Assembly: GCA_002298145.1 (NCBI GenBank)
Contig: DBMP01000004.1
Coordinates: forward strand, 72,098-136,097
Reading direction: 5' to 3'
DNA: 64,000 nucleotides
Source of the DNA: Spartobacteria bacterium UBA695
Lineage (GTDB): Bacteria; Verrucomicrobiota; Verrucomicrobiia; Chthoniobacterales; Chthoniobacteraceae
Shown: positions 8,386 to 17,627 of the stretch, one piece after another
Layout: each line of letters begins with the position of its first letter
Numbering within the stretch: the first letter of the stretch is position 1
The notes under the pieces: generated by a model
Told to the model about the DNA's origin: nothing
What the model saw: the letters and a program-made list of their open reading frames with translations, nothing else
Databases searched by the model: none
Position numbers and translations under genes: made by a program

Positions 8386-11300
8386 TTATTTATGGGATTG
8401 TTGCTCTTCGGATTTGGATGCTCCGCGCTCCGGCAATAGTTTTCCGTATAGGGAGGGATCTTTTACTCCGCCGATGCCGCCGCCCCATTCAAGGTAGCCC
8501 TGCCTCCCGGCCCCGTCGTTGTTGTTGACGACCATGGAGAGGCGCAACGGCCGCCCGGGAACGTAAACCGCCGGATACAATTCCGACCATTCAAGGAAAA
8601 GCCGGTAAGCGGTGACGCCGTCCTTGCGCGCAATCTCACAGTTCCCATACTGGATGGGGCTGTTGTCAAGTGACCGGCGCGCGGGAATATCCGCTCCCGA
8701 ATCGGCATTCTTGATTTTCCAAAACACGGTGCTCCCGGGTTTCAGCGCCGCTAGAATTTCGGCGTTCTGTCCGTGGCGTCCCCGTCCCTCGCAGTCGATG
8801 CCGATTTGCACCGAATCCCCATTCCACCACTGGCTTTCTTCATTTTGCACGTGCTTGGCATCCTTGACCTCGATTTCGATTTCAAGCCCCTGTTCCGTGG
8901 CGCTCACGCGTGCCTTTGCGGAAATGGGAACCTTGGGGGCGTCCGCAAAAAGCGGAGTCCATTTCCAGTTCTGGTCGATCCATTTCGCCTCGGCTTTTCC
9001 CGTGGCATAAGAGGCAACCGGCGCATCCGCCGACTGCCGCTGGATTCGCTCAGCCGGGTCCAATGTATCCGCGTTTTCCGCCGTACGCCAGGTGTCGGCC
9101 AAAGCGCTTAAATAATAGATTTTACCGGAAGCGAGTTCTTTTTGCCCCTGGATCGGGAGTGTCTTGCCTTCCCAATCCTTCAAAATGGAAGAGCCGCTCG
9201 CGAAAATCGCCGCCCGTTCCAATGGCGCCGGGCCTTTTTCACTCCAGAATGCCAGGAGCGGCCCGTGGTCAGTTTGCAAAACAATCCCGGTGGCGTCGTC
9301 GCCAAGCCGCACTTCCTTTACAAAACGGGCTTCTCTTCCGGTGACTCGCAGAAACTGCGCCATGACGACCGCTGGATGGCGGGGTTCGAGCCGAGGCGCG
9401 CGGCGGAAGAGTCCTGCGCAATGGGTAAACCACTGATTCTCCCGAGCGAAAGGGAGCACTTCCTTTTCCACCTGGTCGGTCATCTCGAAAATGACCAGCA
9501 TCGACACGCCCTGCTTGATTTGCAGCAACGCCGATTTCATCATGCGTAGCGAGAGCGCCTCTTCCGAGGGAAGGTCTTTGCCATCCGCAAAACTGCCGAT
9601 CAGAAACGCGTGCCATTCCGAATTCACCACCGGCTTGAAGGGCACCTGATGGGCCTTTTCCACGGCCTGAAAATTTTCCACATCCACATTTCTTCCATGG
9701 AGCGAAAGGTCGTCGAAGTAAGCGCCGCCGCCGCCCGCTAGCACGCGATTTAGAAATTCCCGATAGGATGGAGTATCGGCGATGCCCCCATTCCAGACTC
9801 TTGCCTCGGGCTGCAAGCGCTTGATGGTTTCATACCCCGCCTTTTGCAGCCGGAGATAATTTTCCGGCGTATCGGACCAGAAGCAACTGGCCCCGGGGAG
9901 GTTGGGTTCGTTCCAGATTTCCCATGTCCGGATCGTCTCTCCGTAGCGTGCAATCGTCTTTTCGATGAACCGGGTGAAATCGTCCATGTTCACCGGCGCA
10001 TAGGCGGAGGCTTCGCGAACGCAAATGTTGATTTTGTTTTCCCGCTCCGGATACGGAGACGCCCAAATGGGGGTGTAGCAAAACTGGCCTCCGATCTCGA
10101 ACCCGGCCTCGCTGAGCGCCTTGACATCGGCGTCCAGCGCGTCCCAGCGGTAAACATCCCGAGCGGGCTGGATGGCCTTGCCCAGTGATGCAAAATGAGC
10201 CCCCCATGGAATGGAGTGGATCATCGTAAAATCGAAACCGACCGCTTTGGCCAGTGGAATTTCGCTCTGGTTGAGGTGATATTGCCAGCCGAATTCGCCG
10301 ATGGCTTTCGGCGCGGCATCCCACGGGGCCACGACGGCCACACTGTACGCCGCGCGTTCAAAGCGGGCTTTCGCGCCGTTGGGCGCCTGGATCCAGAAAA
10401 CGTCTTTTAGTTCCACTTTTTGCCCGGACGCTCTGTTCCAAGAAAATGCGATTTCGTAAAATCCGGGTTCCGAGGGATGCCACACCCAGCCCTCCCGCAA
10501 AAGCGCTTCGCGCGAAACGGAAATCGTCTTGAGGCCCTTGCCGGAGCCATCGGTTATCTGCCCCTCCAGCGCCTTCAACTCCGCGGGAACCTCCGGCTTG
10601 GCCGGTTTGAAAACAACCGCCTCCCCCGTCTCCCACCACGCTAAAGCTTTTGCCGCTTTCAGGGAAAACGTTCCCGGCGCGTCGGCGGCGGTATTCGGGA
10701 CGTTGGCGCTCCATTTTTCCTTGAGAACAGCGAGGCGGTCGGTTTCCTGCCCGCCCCCCTGCGAACCGTCAATCGGGGCATCGGGCGCAACGGAAGGGTC
10801 CCAGCCGTTCCAGCCCCCGAGGGAATGAAAGGTCCAGTCCCACCCAAGCTTTTCGAACAAATCAATCGAGTCCTTCAACCACTGGGCGTTCCCTGCGGCC
10901 CATCGAATCACACCAAATTCGCCGACTAGAATGCGGACCCCCGGGTTGCGTTTCTGGAAATCAATGACCGGCTTCATGCTCTCCTCCAGCCTCTGGGCAT
11001 TCCAATGCTTCACATCCGTTCCATCACCAAAGGTCGGGCAATCGCCCGGATAAGAATACCACCCGCGAGTGTCGACCGCCGATGCGTTGCCCACGTGGCT
11101 CACTCCCTGGTGCGTGTAGGCATGGGGCATATAGTGATGGAAGCTGTAAATGACCCGCGCGTCGTCCAGCGTGGGCATCTGCTCAAACCCGGAGGGCAAT
11201 CCCCACGGGCCCGGCTCTACCACGATCCAAATCGAGGCGTCCGACTCGCGAATTGCCGCGACGGATTGCGGGAGCGTCTGTTTCCACCAGTTGTCTGCCT

Positions 11301-11784
11301 CGGAGCTTTTGTAAGTCGGCTCGTTGAGAATGTCGTAGCCGATCAAAGCGGGTTCGTCTTTGTAGCGCGCCGCGAGGGCGCGCCAAATCTCGACAATCGA
11401 GGAACGGTAGTTCTGCCCGTCCGCAGTCTGATTCCAAAACACGTCGAGCCTACGCCCGGGCACTCCCGAGAGGCAGAGAATCACCTGGATGCCCCGAGCC
11501 CGGCAGGCGGGAAAGACCGACCCCAGGTTGGCGAGGGATTTCTGGTAAGGGGCCAGCGGATCCCCTCCGGCCTCCGCCCCCTTGTCCATGTCGAGATTGA
11601 CGCGCAGCGCGTTGCACCGGTACGCCGCCATACGCTCGATCAGCGCCGGGGTGACATCGGCGGAATGCACGTTATTGCCCCGCAAACGGGGAAAGATGTC
11701 CCGTGGAATTCCGGCAAAGACGCCGGTGGCGAACACGAGCGACAGCAAGCTGTGCAGAAGGTATTTGAGGAATGTTTTGGTCAT
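8386..11784 (-). CDS. Secreted bimodular glycoside hydrolase: GH5-like + GH39-like catalytic domains + CBM9-like module
   Basis: An 1132-aa exported enzyme with a signal peptide (FLKYLLHSLLSLVFATGVFA, then GIP). Residues about 25-360 form a GH5-type TIM barrel with the acid/base in GYDILNEP (about E155) and the nucleophile in LVGEFGVIRW (about E289). A linker beta domain follows. Residues about 490-880 form a second clan GH-A barrel with TWEIWNEPN (about E626) and VVNSEWHAF (about E723), closest in style to GH39. The C-terminal 180 residues (WIDQNWKWTPLF through LRLSMVVNNND) resemble a family 9 carbohydrate-binding domain. I used the ATG at 11784 rather than the upstream frame opening at 11853, which would overlap vccA. 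It lies 37 nt after the Vcc cassette. The substrate is unknown; a mannan- or glucan-type polymer is a guess. Confidence 0.82.
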   Translation of the reverse strand: MTKTFLKYLLHSLLSLVFATGVFAGIPRDIFPRLRGNNVHSADVTPALIERMAAYRCNALRVNLDMDKGAEAGGDPLAPYQKSLANLGSVFPACRARGIQVILCLSGVPGRRLDVFWNQTADGQNYRSSIVEIWRALAARYKDEPALIGYDILNEPTYKSSEADNWWKQTLPQSVAAIRESDASIWIVVEPGPWGLPSGFEQMPTLDDARVIYSFHHYMPHAYTHQGVSHVGNASAVDTRGWYSYPGDCPTFGDGTDVKHWNAQRLEESMKPVIDFQKRNPGVRILVGEFGVIRWAAGNAQWLKDSIDLFEKLGWDWTFHSLGGWNGWDPSVAPDAPIDGSQGGGQETDRLAVLKEKWSANVPNTAADAPGTFSLKAAKALAWWETGEAVVFKPAKPEVPAELKALEGQITDGSGKGLKTISVSREALLREGWVWHPSEPGFYEIAFSWNRASGQKVELKDVFWIQAPNGAKARFERAAYSVAVVAPWDAAPKAIGEFGWQYHLNQSEIPLAKAVGFDFTMIHSIPWGAHFASLGKAIQPARDVYRWDALDADVKALSEAGFEIGGQFCYTPIWASPYPERENKINICVREASAYAPVNMDDFTRFIEKTIARYGETIRTWEIWNEPNLPGASCFWSDTPENYLRLQKAGYETIKRLQPEARVWNGGIADTPSYREFLNRVLAGGGGAYFDDLSLHGRNVDVENFQAVEKAHQVPFKPVVNSEWHAFLIGSFADGKDLPSEEALSLRMMKSALLQIKQGVSMLVIFEMTDQVEKEVLPFARENQWFTHCAGLFRRAPRLEPRHPAVVMAQFLRVTGREARFVKEVRLGDDATGIVLQTDHGPLLAFWSEKGPAPLERAAIFASGSSILKDWEGKTLPIQGQKELASGKIYYLSALADTWRTAENADTLDPAERIQRQSADAPVASYATGKAEAKWIDQNWKWTPLFADAPKVPISAKARVSATEQGLEIEIEVKDAKHVQNEESQWWNGDSVQIGIDCEGRGRHGQNAEILAALKPGSTVFWKIKNADSGADIPARRSLDNSPIQYGNCEIARKDGVTAYRLFLEWSELYPAVYVPGRPLRLSMVVNNNDGAGRQGYLEWGGGIGGVKDPSLYGKLLPERGASKSEEQQSHK

Positions 11785-11821
11785 GGTCAAGGTTGATTCC
11801 CGTGGGCTCGTGCAGCGGAAA

Positions 11822-14800
11822 CTAGGGATTGAACTGCGTATTGCGTATGACACGCCACTTGTAAAACGAATCCAGCGTCTTGTCGCCCGCGAGCGTGGAG
11901 TTGGCTGCGTCCTTCGCGTAGTCGGGCACCGCCGTGTCAGGAGAGATGAACCGTTCGATCACCGTGGCCCCGCGGTATTCGCCGATAACCGAGTCTCTTT
12001 TTTCGGTCCAGGTTCCGGTCGCAGCGGTTTTTGGGGGGCAGAGCGTCTGAACGCGGAAATGAACCGTGTAGGTGTTTGAGCGGACCGTCAGGCGCGGATA
12101 AAGAGTCGTGTACACTCTCTCTCGCAAATTATCGCCCGTGAGTTGGTGAGCGGACCAGAAAGCGGTCATGCCGGAGAGGGACGTTCCCTGCGGCACAATG
12201 TCGAGATCGCAAATTTCCGAGGCCGCTTTAAAAACATCCCCCGTCGAGAACTTGCTGGTGAACTGTTTGAGCGTCTCCGTGACATTGACCGAGTACCGAT
12301 ATTCCCCTGTATTACCGCTCGTTTTGTAGCCGGATTGATCGTTGCCGATGGCCGCCACTTTCTCGCCGTTCAACAAGGCGTAAATACCCGTCACCCGCGT
12401 CAGGTTGGTGAACGGCAGGATCTGGTAGTTGAGGTTGATTTTTCCGGCGGTGGAAAACCGGTCGCTGATGGCGTAGGGCTCCACCACCGGCATCCAGAAA
12501 AGGTCCATCATCAGATGGTCCTTGGGACTCGCCGCGCCCGGGTGGCCGTCCTGATGCCGGAAGAGCAGCGTTTGCCAGGGTGTCCCGGATTTCACCCCTG
12601 TCGGAAGCGATCCGAACATCCCGGGCGAGGGCATCTGGCGGTTCGGGGAAAAATAGGTGTCGTTGGTTGGAACCTGGGTGTAATCGTTGGTGAAATAAGG
12701 GATGGCCGAAGTTCCCGCTCCGTTCAAGTTCCCCTCGTCGGGCTTGTTGACATAGGGGCCGTCCGGCGAATCCGCCATTCCCGTGTCGTAATCCCCCGTG
12801 GACTCGGGGGTTACCGAGGCGTCCGAGGGGATCTTGGGGGCACAGCGCGCAGTATAAGTAATATTGGATATGTATTTTCCGCCAGAATCCCAGGGTGTTT
12901 CCGCAGAGGGGTCGTAGGGCGCGCCGAAGCTGGCGGCGATCCGCCGCGCGGTATCATCATAGCCGGGATGTTTTTCAAACGGTGAGCCCGAAGAGTTGTC
13001 GGTGCGGTTTACGCTGGAGGGGAGGGTGATCTGCTGGGCCGCCGCGATCAGCCGGTAATCTCCATGGGACGGGATCACGGTGCGCAATACGTCGAAATTT
13101 TTCTGCACCACGGCCCCGTTGCTTGTGGGGGAATTGCGCGCGTAAAGCAGGCGTCCGCCGGGCGTGGTTGTTCCGTTGATTCCCTTGGCTTCCATCCGCC
13201 ACCAGAATTCCTTGGCCGTAGCGCCGTAGGTATTGTCCACCAAGTTTGGAATCGGGAAGGTTCCCCCCGGAATTTTGATTTCCATTTTTTGCACCAGGGC
13301 GGATGATGCCGTGCTGTCACCCGCATAAAGGCTGACGGTCACCACTGCCCCATTCATCACGATGGTGCCCCCGGTGGTCGAAATCGTAATCGGACTGCCT
13401 ACGAACGGATAATCCGGGGTCGTTTTGGAGGGGATGCTCCGGCCTGGCGCCGAGGTATAGCGGAAGCAAAGGTTCCCGCCGTAATCCCGCCCGTTCGACA
13501 TCGAGCCAAGCGGCTTGGCAAAATAGGCGCTCTGCGAGGCGGGTAGCCCCAGGGGTTTTGTATTGCCCGCGCCGTCGGTGACGCTCAACTGATCGAGGCC
13601 GACGATTTGAACCGTCACGGAAGGGACCATTCCGTTCCAGCCCTGCATCACGGAAAATAGCTCCAGGAGCGTCGCGGCCTGGATTCTTTTTTGATTCACG
13701 CCCAACTTCGTCCCGCCCAGGGTGTTGTTGGTCGAGGGATCGTTGCTGCCAAGGGACTCATCGGTGCCGGTCGTGCTCGGGTCATCCGGCGCGGCATTGC
13801 AGATGAAGAGCGTTCCGATTTCGCTCAGCGTGGCGAAACGGCCGAACCCCATGGTGCTGTTGGGCCCGTGGGAAGGAACGACCTGGCCGTAACCGGGCCA
13901 CCACAAACCGCTGCCCAAACCGGGGTTGGCGCTGCTTGGGTCGCGGTAGCTGGTGTACTGGTAGCCCGATCCGGTGGTGGAGGCGGATGTCTTGGTCGCC
14001 AGCATCGAATCGTACAGATTGACGGAGCGGATATAGTCGAAAATCTCCGTCAGGATCTGGTCGGCATCGGACGGATACTTGTCCGAGAAGCGCCCGCCGG
14101 AACCGGGAATCGACTGGGACATGAGGTAATGCAGATATTGGTAGATTTGATTATTGCGTGTGATCGCCACATCGCCGGTGATGCTTTGGGAGTCCGCGCG
14201 TTGGAAATAATAGGGTACCGTAGCGCCGGTGGTTCCCGTTGACGCGCAAAAGGCGATCAGGCGATCGAAGGCGGTGGTGTAAGGGCTTTCCGCGTTGGAT
14301 GCGAGGTCCGAGTGGATCGGCCAGCAGGCGACGCGGGGCAGGTTGAACAAATTGGTTTCGGGGGAACGGCTCTGCGCGGTGATGAAGAATTTTGCCTGCT
14401 CGACCTGAGCCTGCGAAAGCCCGGTGTTTACCGACCGCGACGGCGTGTAGAGCAATTCATCCACGCTGGCGTACAACCGGTCGTTGTCCAGCGTGATGGC
14501 TGCCGTGGGAGCTATGGTGCCTCCATACGATCCGCCCCCCTCCACGCGCGGAACGATGGCGTAAATCTGCGACCCCGAAAGCGCCGGGAAAACGGAACTC
14601 AGGCAGGTCATCGCGGGATGCCCCGGGTAACGCTGGAATTCATTGCGCGCAGGCTGATAGGAGGCATAGGCGCGTTCGGTGGTGGTATCGGCCCGCGGCA
14701 TGTCCCAATAGGTGCCCTCGCCGGCGGTGTTGATATTGACCTTGCAGCTCTCGTCATCCGTCCAGAAGGCAATCCGCCCCACGATGGACGATGTCCCCTC

Positions 14801-15394
14801 CACTGCGACGGTGTTCGATCCTGTAGCCGTGGGTGCCACCACCGAGCCGTCCTGCAACACATAGAGCCACTTCACCGGCATGACGACGGACGTGCCAGAA
14901 GTGTTCGTGTAACCCGTGGGAGCAGCCGAGGGGTCGAGGATCGGATAAATGCCGTTCATCGGCTCGTTCAAATCGGTCCACAGGGCTGGAGAGGAGGCCC
15001 AGTCGGAGGAGGGGAGATCGGACGAGCTTCCGGAGGCGATACCCGCCGATCCGGAAATCATATCCGGTGCGCTATAAAGCTTGTAGGCACGCTTGAGACT
15101 TCCCGCCGTATCGAAAGTGCGAACCATGCCAGGCTGCGAAACCCAGGCGATATTGGAGCCTTGCGTGCTGGCAAGGTTGATTTGCCCCTGCACCAGACTT
15201 ACCGCTGTATCGGCAAGCTGCCGGGTCGTCACCGAGGAATGGAAGCTCGACGCCGCAACCCTTTCCATATTGGCGCGAATCAGCAGACCCACAACCAGCG
15301 CCGCGGTGAGCGCGAGTATGGCCAGCACCGTTACGAGCGCGAATCCCCGTGCCGTAAAGGCCGGGCCGCTGCTGTTTGAAAAATATTTGTTCAT
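11822..15394 (-). CDS. Verru_Chthon cassette protein A, copy 1 (GspK-like pseudopilin)
   Basis: An 1190-aa protein with a prepilin-like N-terminus: short basic leader, then GFALVTVLAILALTAALVVG, lacking the Glu at mature position 5, as in GspK/PilX-type minor pilins. Around residues 176-224 it has WLYVLQDGSVVAPT and DDESCKVNINTA, shared with copy 2 and recalling the DE..NINTA-type segment of GspK. RYPGHPAMTCLSSVFP is also shared. A four-base overlap with vccD (15391-15394) indicates translational coupling. The established family name is Verru_Chthon cassette protein A; the GspK comparison is my inference. Expected at the inner membrane with a large periplasmic domain, possibly at a pseudopilus tip. 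Confidence 0.87.
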   Translation of the reverse strand: MNKYFSNSSGPAFTARGFALVTVLAILALTAALVVGLLIRANMERVAASSFHSSVTTRQLADTAVSLVQGQINLASTQGSNIAWVSQPGMVRTFDTAGSLKRAYKLYSAPDMISGSAGIASGSSSDLPSSDWASSPALWTDLNEPMNGIYPILDPSAAPTGYTNTSGTSVVMPVKWLYVLQDGSVVAPTATGSNTVAVEGTSSIVGRIAFWTDDESCKVNINTAGEGTYWDMPRADTTTERAYASYQPARNEFQRYPGHPAMTCLSSVFPALSGSQIYAIVPRVEGGGSYGGTIAPTAAITLDNDRLYASVDELLYTPSRSVNTGLSQAQVEQAKFFITAQSRSPETNLFNLPRVACWPIHSDLASNAESPYTTAFDRLIAFCASTGTTGATVPYYFQRADSQSITGDVAITRNNQIYQYLHYLMSQSIPGSGGRFSDKYPSDADQILTEIFDYIRSVNLYDSMLATKTSASTTGSGYQYTSYRDPSSANPGLGSGLWWPGYGQVVPSHGPNSTMGFGRFATLSEIGTLFICNAAPDDPSTTGTDESLGSNDPSTNNTLGGTKLGVNQKRIQAATLLELFSVMQGWNGMVPSVTVQIVGLDQLSVTDGAGNTKPLGLPASQSAYFAKPLGSMSNGRDYGGNLCFRYTSAPGRSIPSKTTPDYPFVGSPITISTTGGTIVMNGAVVTVSLYAGDSTASSALVQKMEIKIPGGTFPIPNLVDNTYGATAKEFWWRMEAKGINGTTTPGGRLLYARNSPTSNGAVVQKNFDVLRTVIPSHGDYRLIAAAQQITLPSSVNRTDNSSGSPFEKHPGYDDTARRIAASFGAPYDPSAETPWDSGGKYISNITYTARCAPKIPSDASVTPESTGDYDTGMADSPDGPYVNKPDEGNLNGAGTSAIPYFTNDYTQVPTNDTYFSPNRQMPSPGMFGSLPTGVKSGTPWQTLLFRHQDGHPGAASPKDHLMMDLFWMPVVEPYAISDRFSTAGKINLNYQILPFTNLTRVTGIYALLNGEKVAAIGNDQSGYKTSGNTGEYRYSVNVTETLKQFTSKFSTGDVFKAASEICDLDIVPQGTSLSGMTAFWSAHQLTGDNLRERVYTTLYPRLTVRSNTYTVHFRVQTLCPPKTAATGTWTEKRDSVIGEYRGATVIERFISPDTAVPDYAKDAANSTLAGDKTLDSFYKWRVIRNTQFNP

Positions 15395-15993
15395 GGCCTG
15401 AAGACGGTGGTTTTGCCCGTCAGCGGATTCACTTGGAGCGTATAGTAATTGGGGGGAGGATTGCCGCTTGCCGTGGCGTAGTTCAAAGTCACGAAGTTAT
15501 TGCTCGTGGTGAGGGCGCTTTCCGTGAAGCCGTTTGCGCGAAAGCGAAACCCGGCGCACGGGACGGCTCCATAGGCTTGCAGCCGCATGGTGCCGGTGTT
15601 GAGGGTCAGCATGGGCGAAAGCGCCGGGGTCGCCGAAATGACGACACCTTCCGGAAGGCGCTGCATCCGCCCCAAAGCCACGGTGCCGCTGGTCGAGGAA
15701 ATCCCCCAGAGCTGGAGCGCGCTCCAACTGGTGCGTTCGCCGTCCTGAAGCTGATAGAAAGTGACCAGGATATCCATGTTTCGTGTAATCGCCTCCTGCC
15801 TCGCCAGCGCAAACTGATCGCCGACCACTTGCCCGGCGCGATTGAGGTTCGTCCCGGAAAGCAGTGTGACAGCCGAGGGAAGGGCGAGCGCGGTCAATAC
15901 CCCCACGATGACCAGCACCAGCAAAAGCTCGATCAACGTAAATGCCGCCGCTTTTCCCGTTCCCTTTTGAAGGCCGTATTCTATTTGCTCCAT
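15391..15993 (-). CDS. Verru_Chthon cassette protein D, copy 1 (GspH-like pseudopilin)
   Basis: A 200-aa protein with a type IV prepilin signal: 17-residue leader, then AFTLIELLLVLVIVG, including Glu5. The -1 residue is Ala rather than Gly. The body has a GspH-type pattern: a long N-terminal helix (NRAGQVVGDQFALARQEAI), then beta strands. It ends VNPLTGKTTVFRP, a tail also seen in copies 2 (DPMTGRTNTVRP) and 3 (DVSGLTGQVTIYRP). It overlaps vccC by 13 nt and vccA by 4 nt. Probably cut and methylated by a prepilin peptidase encoded outside the window. Confidence 0.88.
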   Translation of the reverse strand: MEQIEYGLQKGTGKAAAFTLIELLLVLVIVGVLTALALPSAVTLLSGTNLNRAGQVVGDQFALARQEAITRNMDILVTFYQLQDGERTSWSALQLWGISSTSGTVALGRMQRLPEGVVISATPALSPMLTLNTGTMRLQAYGAVPCAGFRFRANGFTESALTTSNNFVTLNYATASGNPPPNYYTLQVNPLTGKTTVFRP

Positions 15994-16964
15994 TTGGATT
16001 CCCGGATGGGGACCGCGCTTGAAAATACGCGGTATTCGATGTTGCTTTTGATCAGGGCCGTTTCGAGATCGCTCAAGTCCTTTTTAAATGCCGTGTCGGA
16101 GGAGGTTTGGAACTTTCCCGCCAGAGCCGACTGGATCGCCGCGGGTTGCGAGGAGCCGCTCTCCAGTCGTTTCGCGGAGGTTTCATCAATGGCGACCATC
16201 GTCACTTGGATCACCGGCGGCAGTTGATTGGCGGTGATCGGCTGCGGGTTACTGGCCGCATTGGTCTCGGTGTTGTAGGTGTAATCGGTGGTGATATCCG
16301 ACGGGGTTGAGGAGGGGTCCTGCGGCCGCAGAATCAAGAGAATGACATTGTCCGCCGCAATGGTGGCCTTGCCGGAATTATTGGTAAACCAGTCCGTCGA
16401 ATTGGTTCCGCCGGAATAGATCCCGTTGCTTTCCGTGGGAACGAGCAACTGCATCAGCCGGTACCGGCTGGGATTGACGGCAGTGAGGTTTGCGCTGTTG
16501 AGCACGTGGGCGGGGATGTCGGTATTGGTCGAAAAACTGATATAGTATCCGCACGTGTTCAGTAGCGAAGTGAGCGGGGCGTTTGCCGTCACTGCGGAGT
16601 AACCCAGCGGAGCCTGGAAAAATACTGCCTGCCCGGTATTGGCAGTGCCGGGGAAGGGGCCCGTTCCCGCCGGACCACAGACAAATGCCAGTTCGGACTT
16701 TCTCAAGTAACGTGTGGGCGCGGTGCTGCTGTCGTAATCAAGGTAGGTGTTGAGGGTGGCCTGGCTCAGATTCCGGGTCAGAAGATCAAAGCCGATGCGG
16801 GCGCTCTGGAAGGCTTCGATCTTTTCCGAAGAGCGCTTCCACACCGTAGAAGTCTGCCGGATGACCGAAAGCAGGATCGCCAGCAACAGCGAGAACACCC
16901 CCATGGCCACCATCACTTCGAGCAAAGAAAATCCGCGACGGGCCTTATGTAAACTTCCGCGCAT
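15981..16964 (-). CDS. Verru_Chthon cassette protein C, copy 1 (GspJ-like pseudopilin)
   Basis: A 327-aa prepilin-like protein. The signal is RRGFSLLEVMVAMGVFSLLL with G at -1 and Glu5. A helix (WKRSSEKIEAFQSARIGFDL) and the conserved LLTRNLSQATLNTYLDYD follow. Copy 2 has nearly the same block (IIQNISQATLNVYYDYYD). Two conserved Cys occur near residue 137 (NTCGYYISF). Size and the R..F..L.RNL.QA pattern fit GspJ-type minor pseudopilins. It starts 3 nt after vccB ends. The Verru_Chthon C name is an established family; the GspJ analogy is inference. Confidence 0.86.
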   Translation of the reverse strand: MRGSLHKARRGFSLLEVMVAMGVFSLLLAILLSVIRQTSTVWKRSSEKIEAFQSARIGFDLLTRNLSQATLNTYLDYDSSTAPTRYLRKSELAFVCGPAGTGPFPGTANTGQAVFFQAPLGYSAVTANAPLTSLLNTCGYYISFSTNTDIPAHVLNSANLTAVNPSRYRLMQLLVPTESNGIYSGGTNSTDWFTNNSGKATIAADNVILLILRPQDPSSTPSDITTDYTYNTETNAASNPQPITANQLPPVIQVTMVAIDETSAKRLESGSSQPAAIQSALAGKFQTSSDTAFKKDLSDLETALIKSNIEYRVFSSAVPIRESKWSK

Positions 16965-16967
16965 CGC

Positions 16968-17489
16968 TCAATTACCCGAGTTCGGCACTAAAATGTTGAA
17001 ATAATCCGTTCGCTTTTGCGCCGCCGACGCACTCGGAGCCGAAACCAGTTTCACCTGAACACTCACGAGGCTGTCGGCGATCGTGTCGCTCGTCGCAACG
17101 GTGGCGGACCCCGGGTAAAGTGGCGTTGCGATATTGGCGGTGAGCCAGTAGCGCGTATTCGTTGTGGGGGATGTTTGCGCCTGCCCTTCCTGATCGTAGT
17201 AAAAAGTGGTCTCGGAAAACTTGTCTTTCAATCCACTAAATGGGGTCAGCAGGGTCTCACCACTGAATTTTTGGATGATCTGCGCCTCGACGGTGCTGTC
17301 CATCGCGGACCGCAGCGTATTCAAGCCCGTGGGCACCACCCCCAGCAGCGAGAGCAACGCGACGGCGACCACGCCAATGGCAATGGTCACTTCGATTAGA
17401 CTGAACGCAGCCCGGCTATTTCCAGGGCGGCAAATTGCGGAACCGGTTCCGATGGATACGCTGACAATCTGGGGAGCATGACGCGTCAT
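16968..17489 (-). CDS. Verru_Chthon cassette protein B, copy 1 (GspI-like pseudopilin)
   Basis: A 173-aa prepilin-like protein, first gene of the minus-strand cassette. After a long leader comes AAFSLIEVTIAIGVVAVALL, with Ala at -1 and Glu5. It continues LGVVPTGLNTLRSAMDSTVEAQIIQ, matched in copies 2 and 3 (LIPSGLGTFRKAM, LLPIGLSNARSAT). I prefer the ATG at 17489 over the GTG at 17543 because a TTGACG -35-like box (17535-17540) and a palindromic operator (17557-17571) would otherwise lie in or at the gene start. Its small size and position fit GspI. Confidence 0.84.
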   Translation of the reverse strand: MTRHAPQIVSVSIGTGSAICRPGNSRAAFSLIEVTIAIGVVAVALLSLLGVVPTGLNTLRSAMDSTVEAQIIQKFSGETLLTPFSGLKDKFSETTFYYDQEGQAQTSPTTNTRYWLTANIATPLYPGSATVATSDTIADSLVSVQVKLVSAPSASAAQKRTDYFNILVPNSGN

Positions 17490-17510
17490 TAGAATGTGGG
17501 GGATGCGAGA

Positions 17511-17540
17511 TATAGTCCACCATTCGGGGTGTTTCGTCAA
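17511..17540 (-). promoter_or_regulatory. Putative promoter of the locus A Vcc operon
   Basis: On the minus strand TTGACG (17540-17535) is followed after 18 nt by ACTATA (17516-17511; CTATAT after 19 nt). It sits directly downstream of the LacI-type operator at 17557-17571. The -35 box is good, the -10 box poor. Confidence 0.45.
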
Positions 17541-17556
17541 CACGAAATGAAATAAA

Positions 17557-17571
17557 ATGAAACTCTTTCAT
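17557..17571. promoter_or_regulatory. LacI-type operator before the locus A Vcc operon
   Basis: ATGAAACTCTTTCAT is a 15-bp near-palindrome (ATGAAA/TTTCAT arms). It is one of four related sites in locus A, each before a different transcription unit, and lies just upstream of the vccB promoter. Confidence 0.7.
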
Positions 17572-17588
17572 ACCACTCACCAACCCTC

Positions 17589-17613
17589 TTTGACGGAAAC
17601 GCTTTACGTCAAA
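17589..17613. promoter_or_regulatory. 25-bp palindrome between lacI and vccB (operator or lacI terminator)
   Basis: Arms TTTGACG/CGTCAAA surround an inner AAA/TTT pair, with only two mismatched positions off-centre. The core GAAACGCTTT resembles a LacI-family operator. It begins 15 nt beyond the lacI stop, so it could also act as a terminator hairpin. No poly-T tract follows. Confidence 0.5.
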
Positions 17614-17627
17614 ACGTGAACGCTCGC

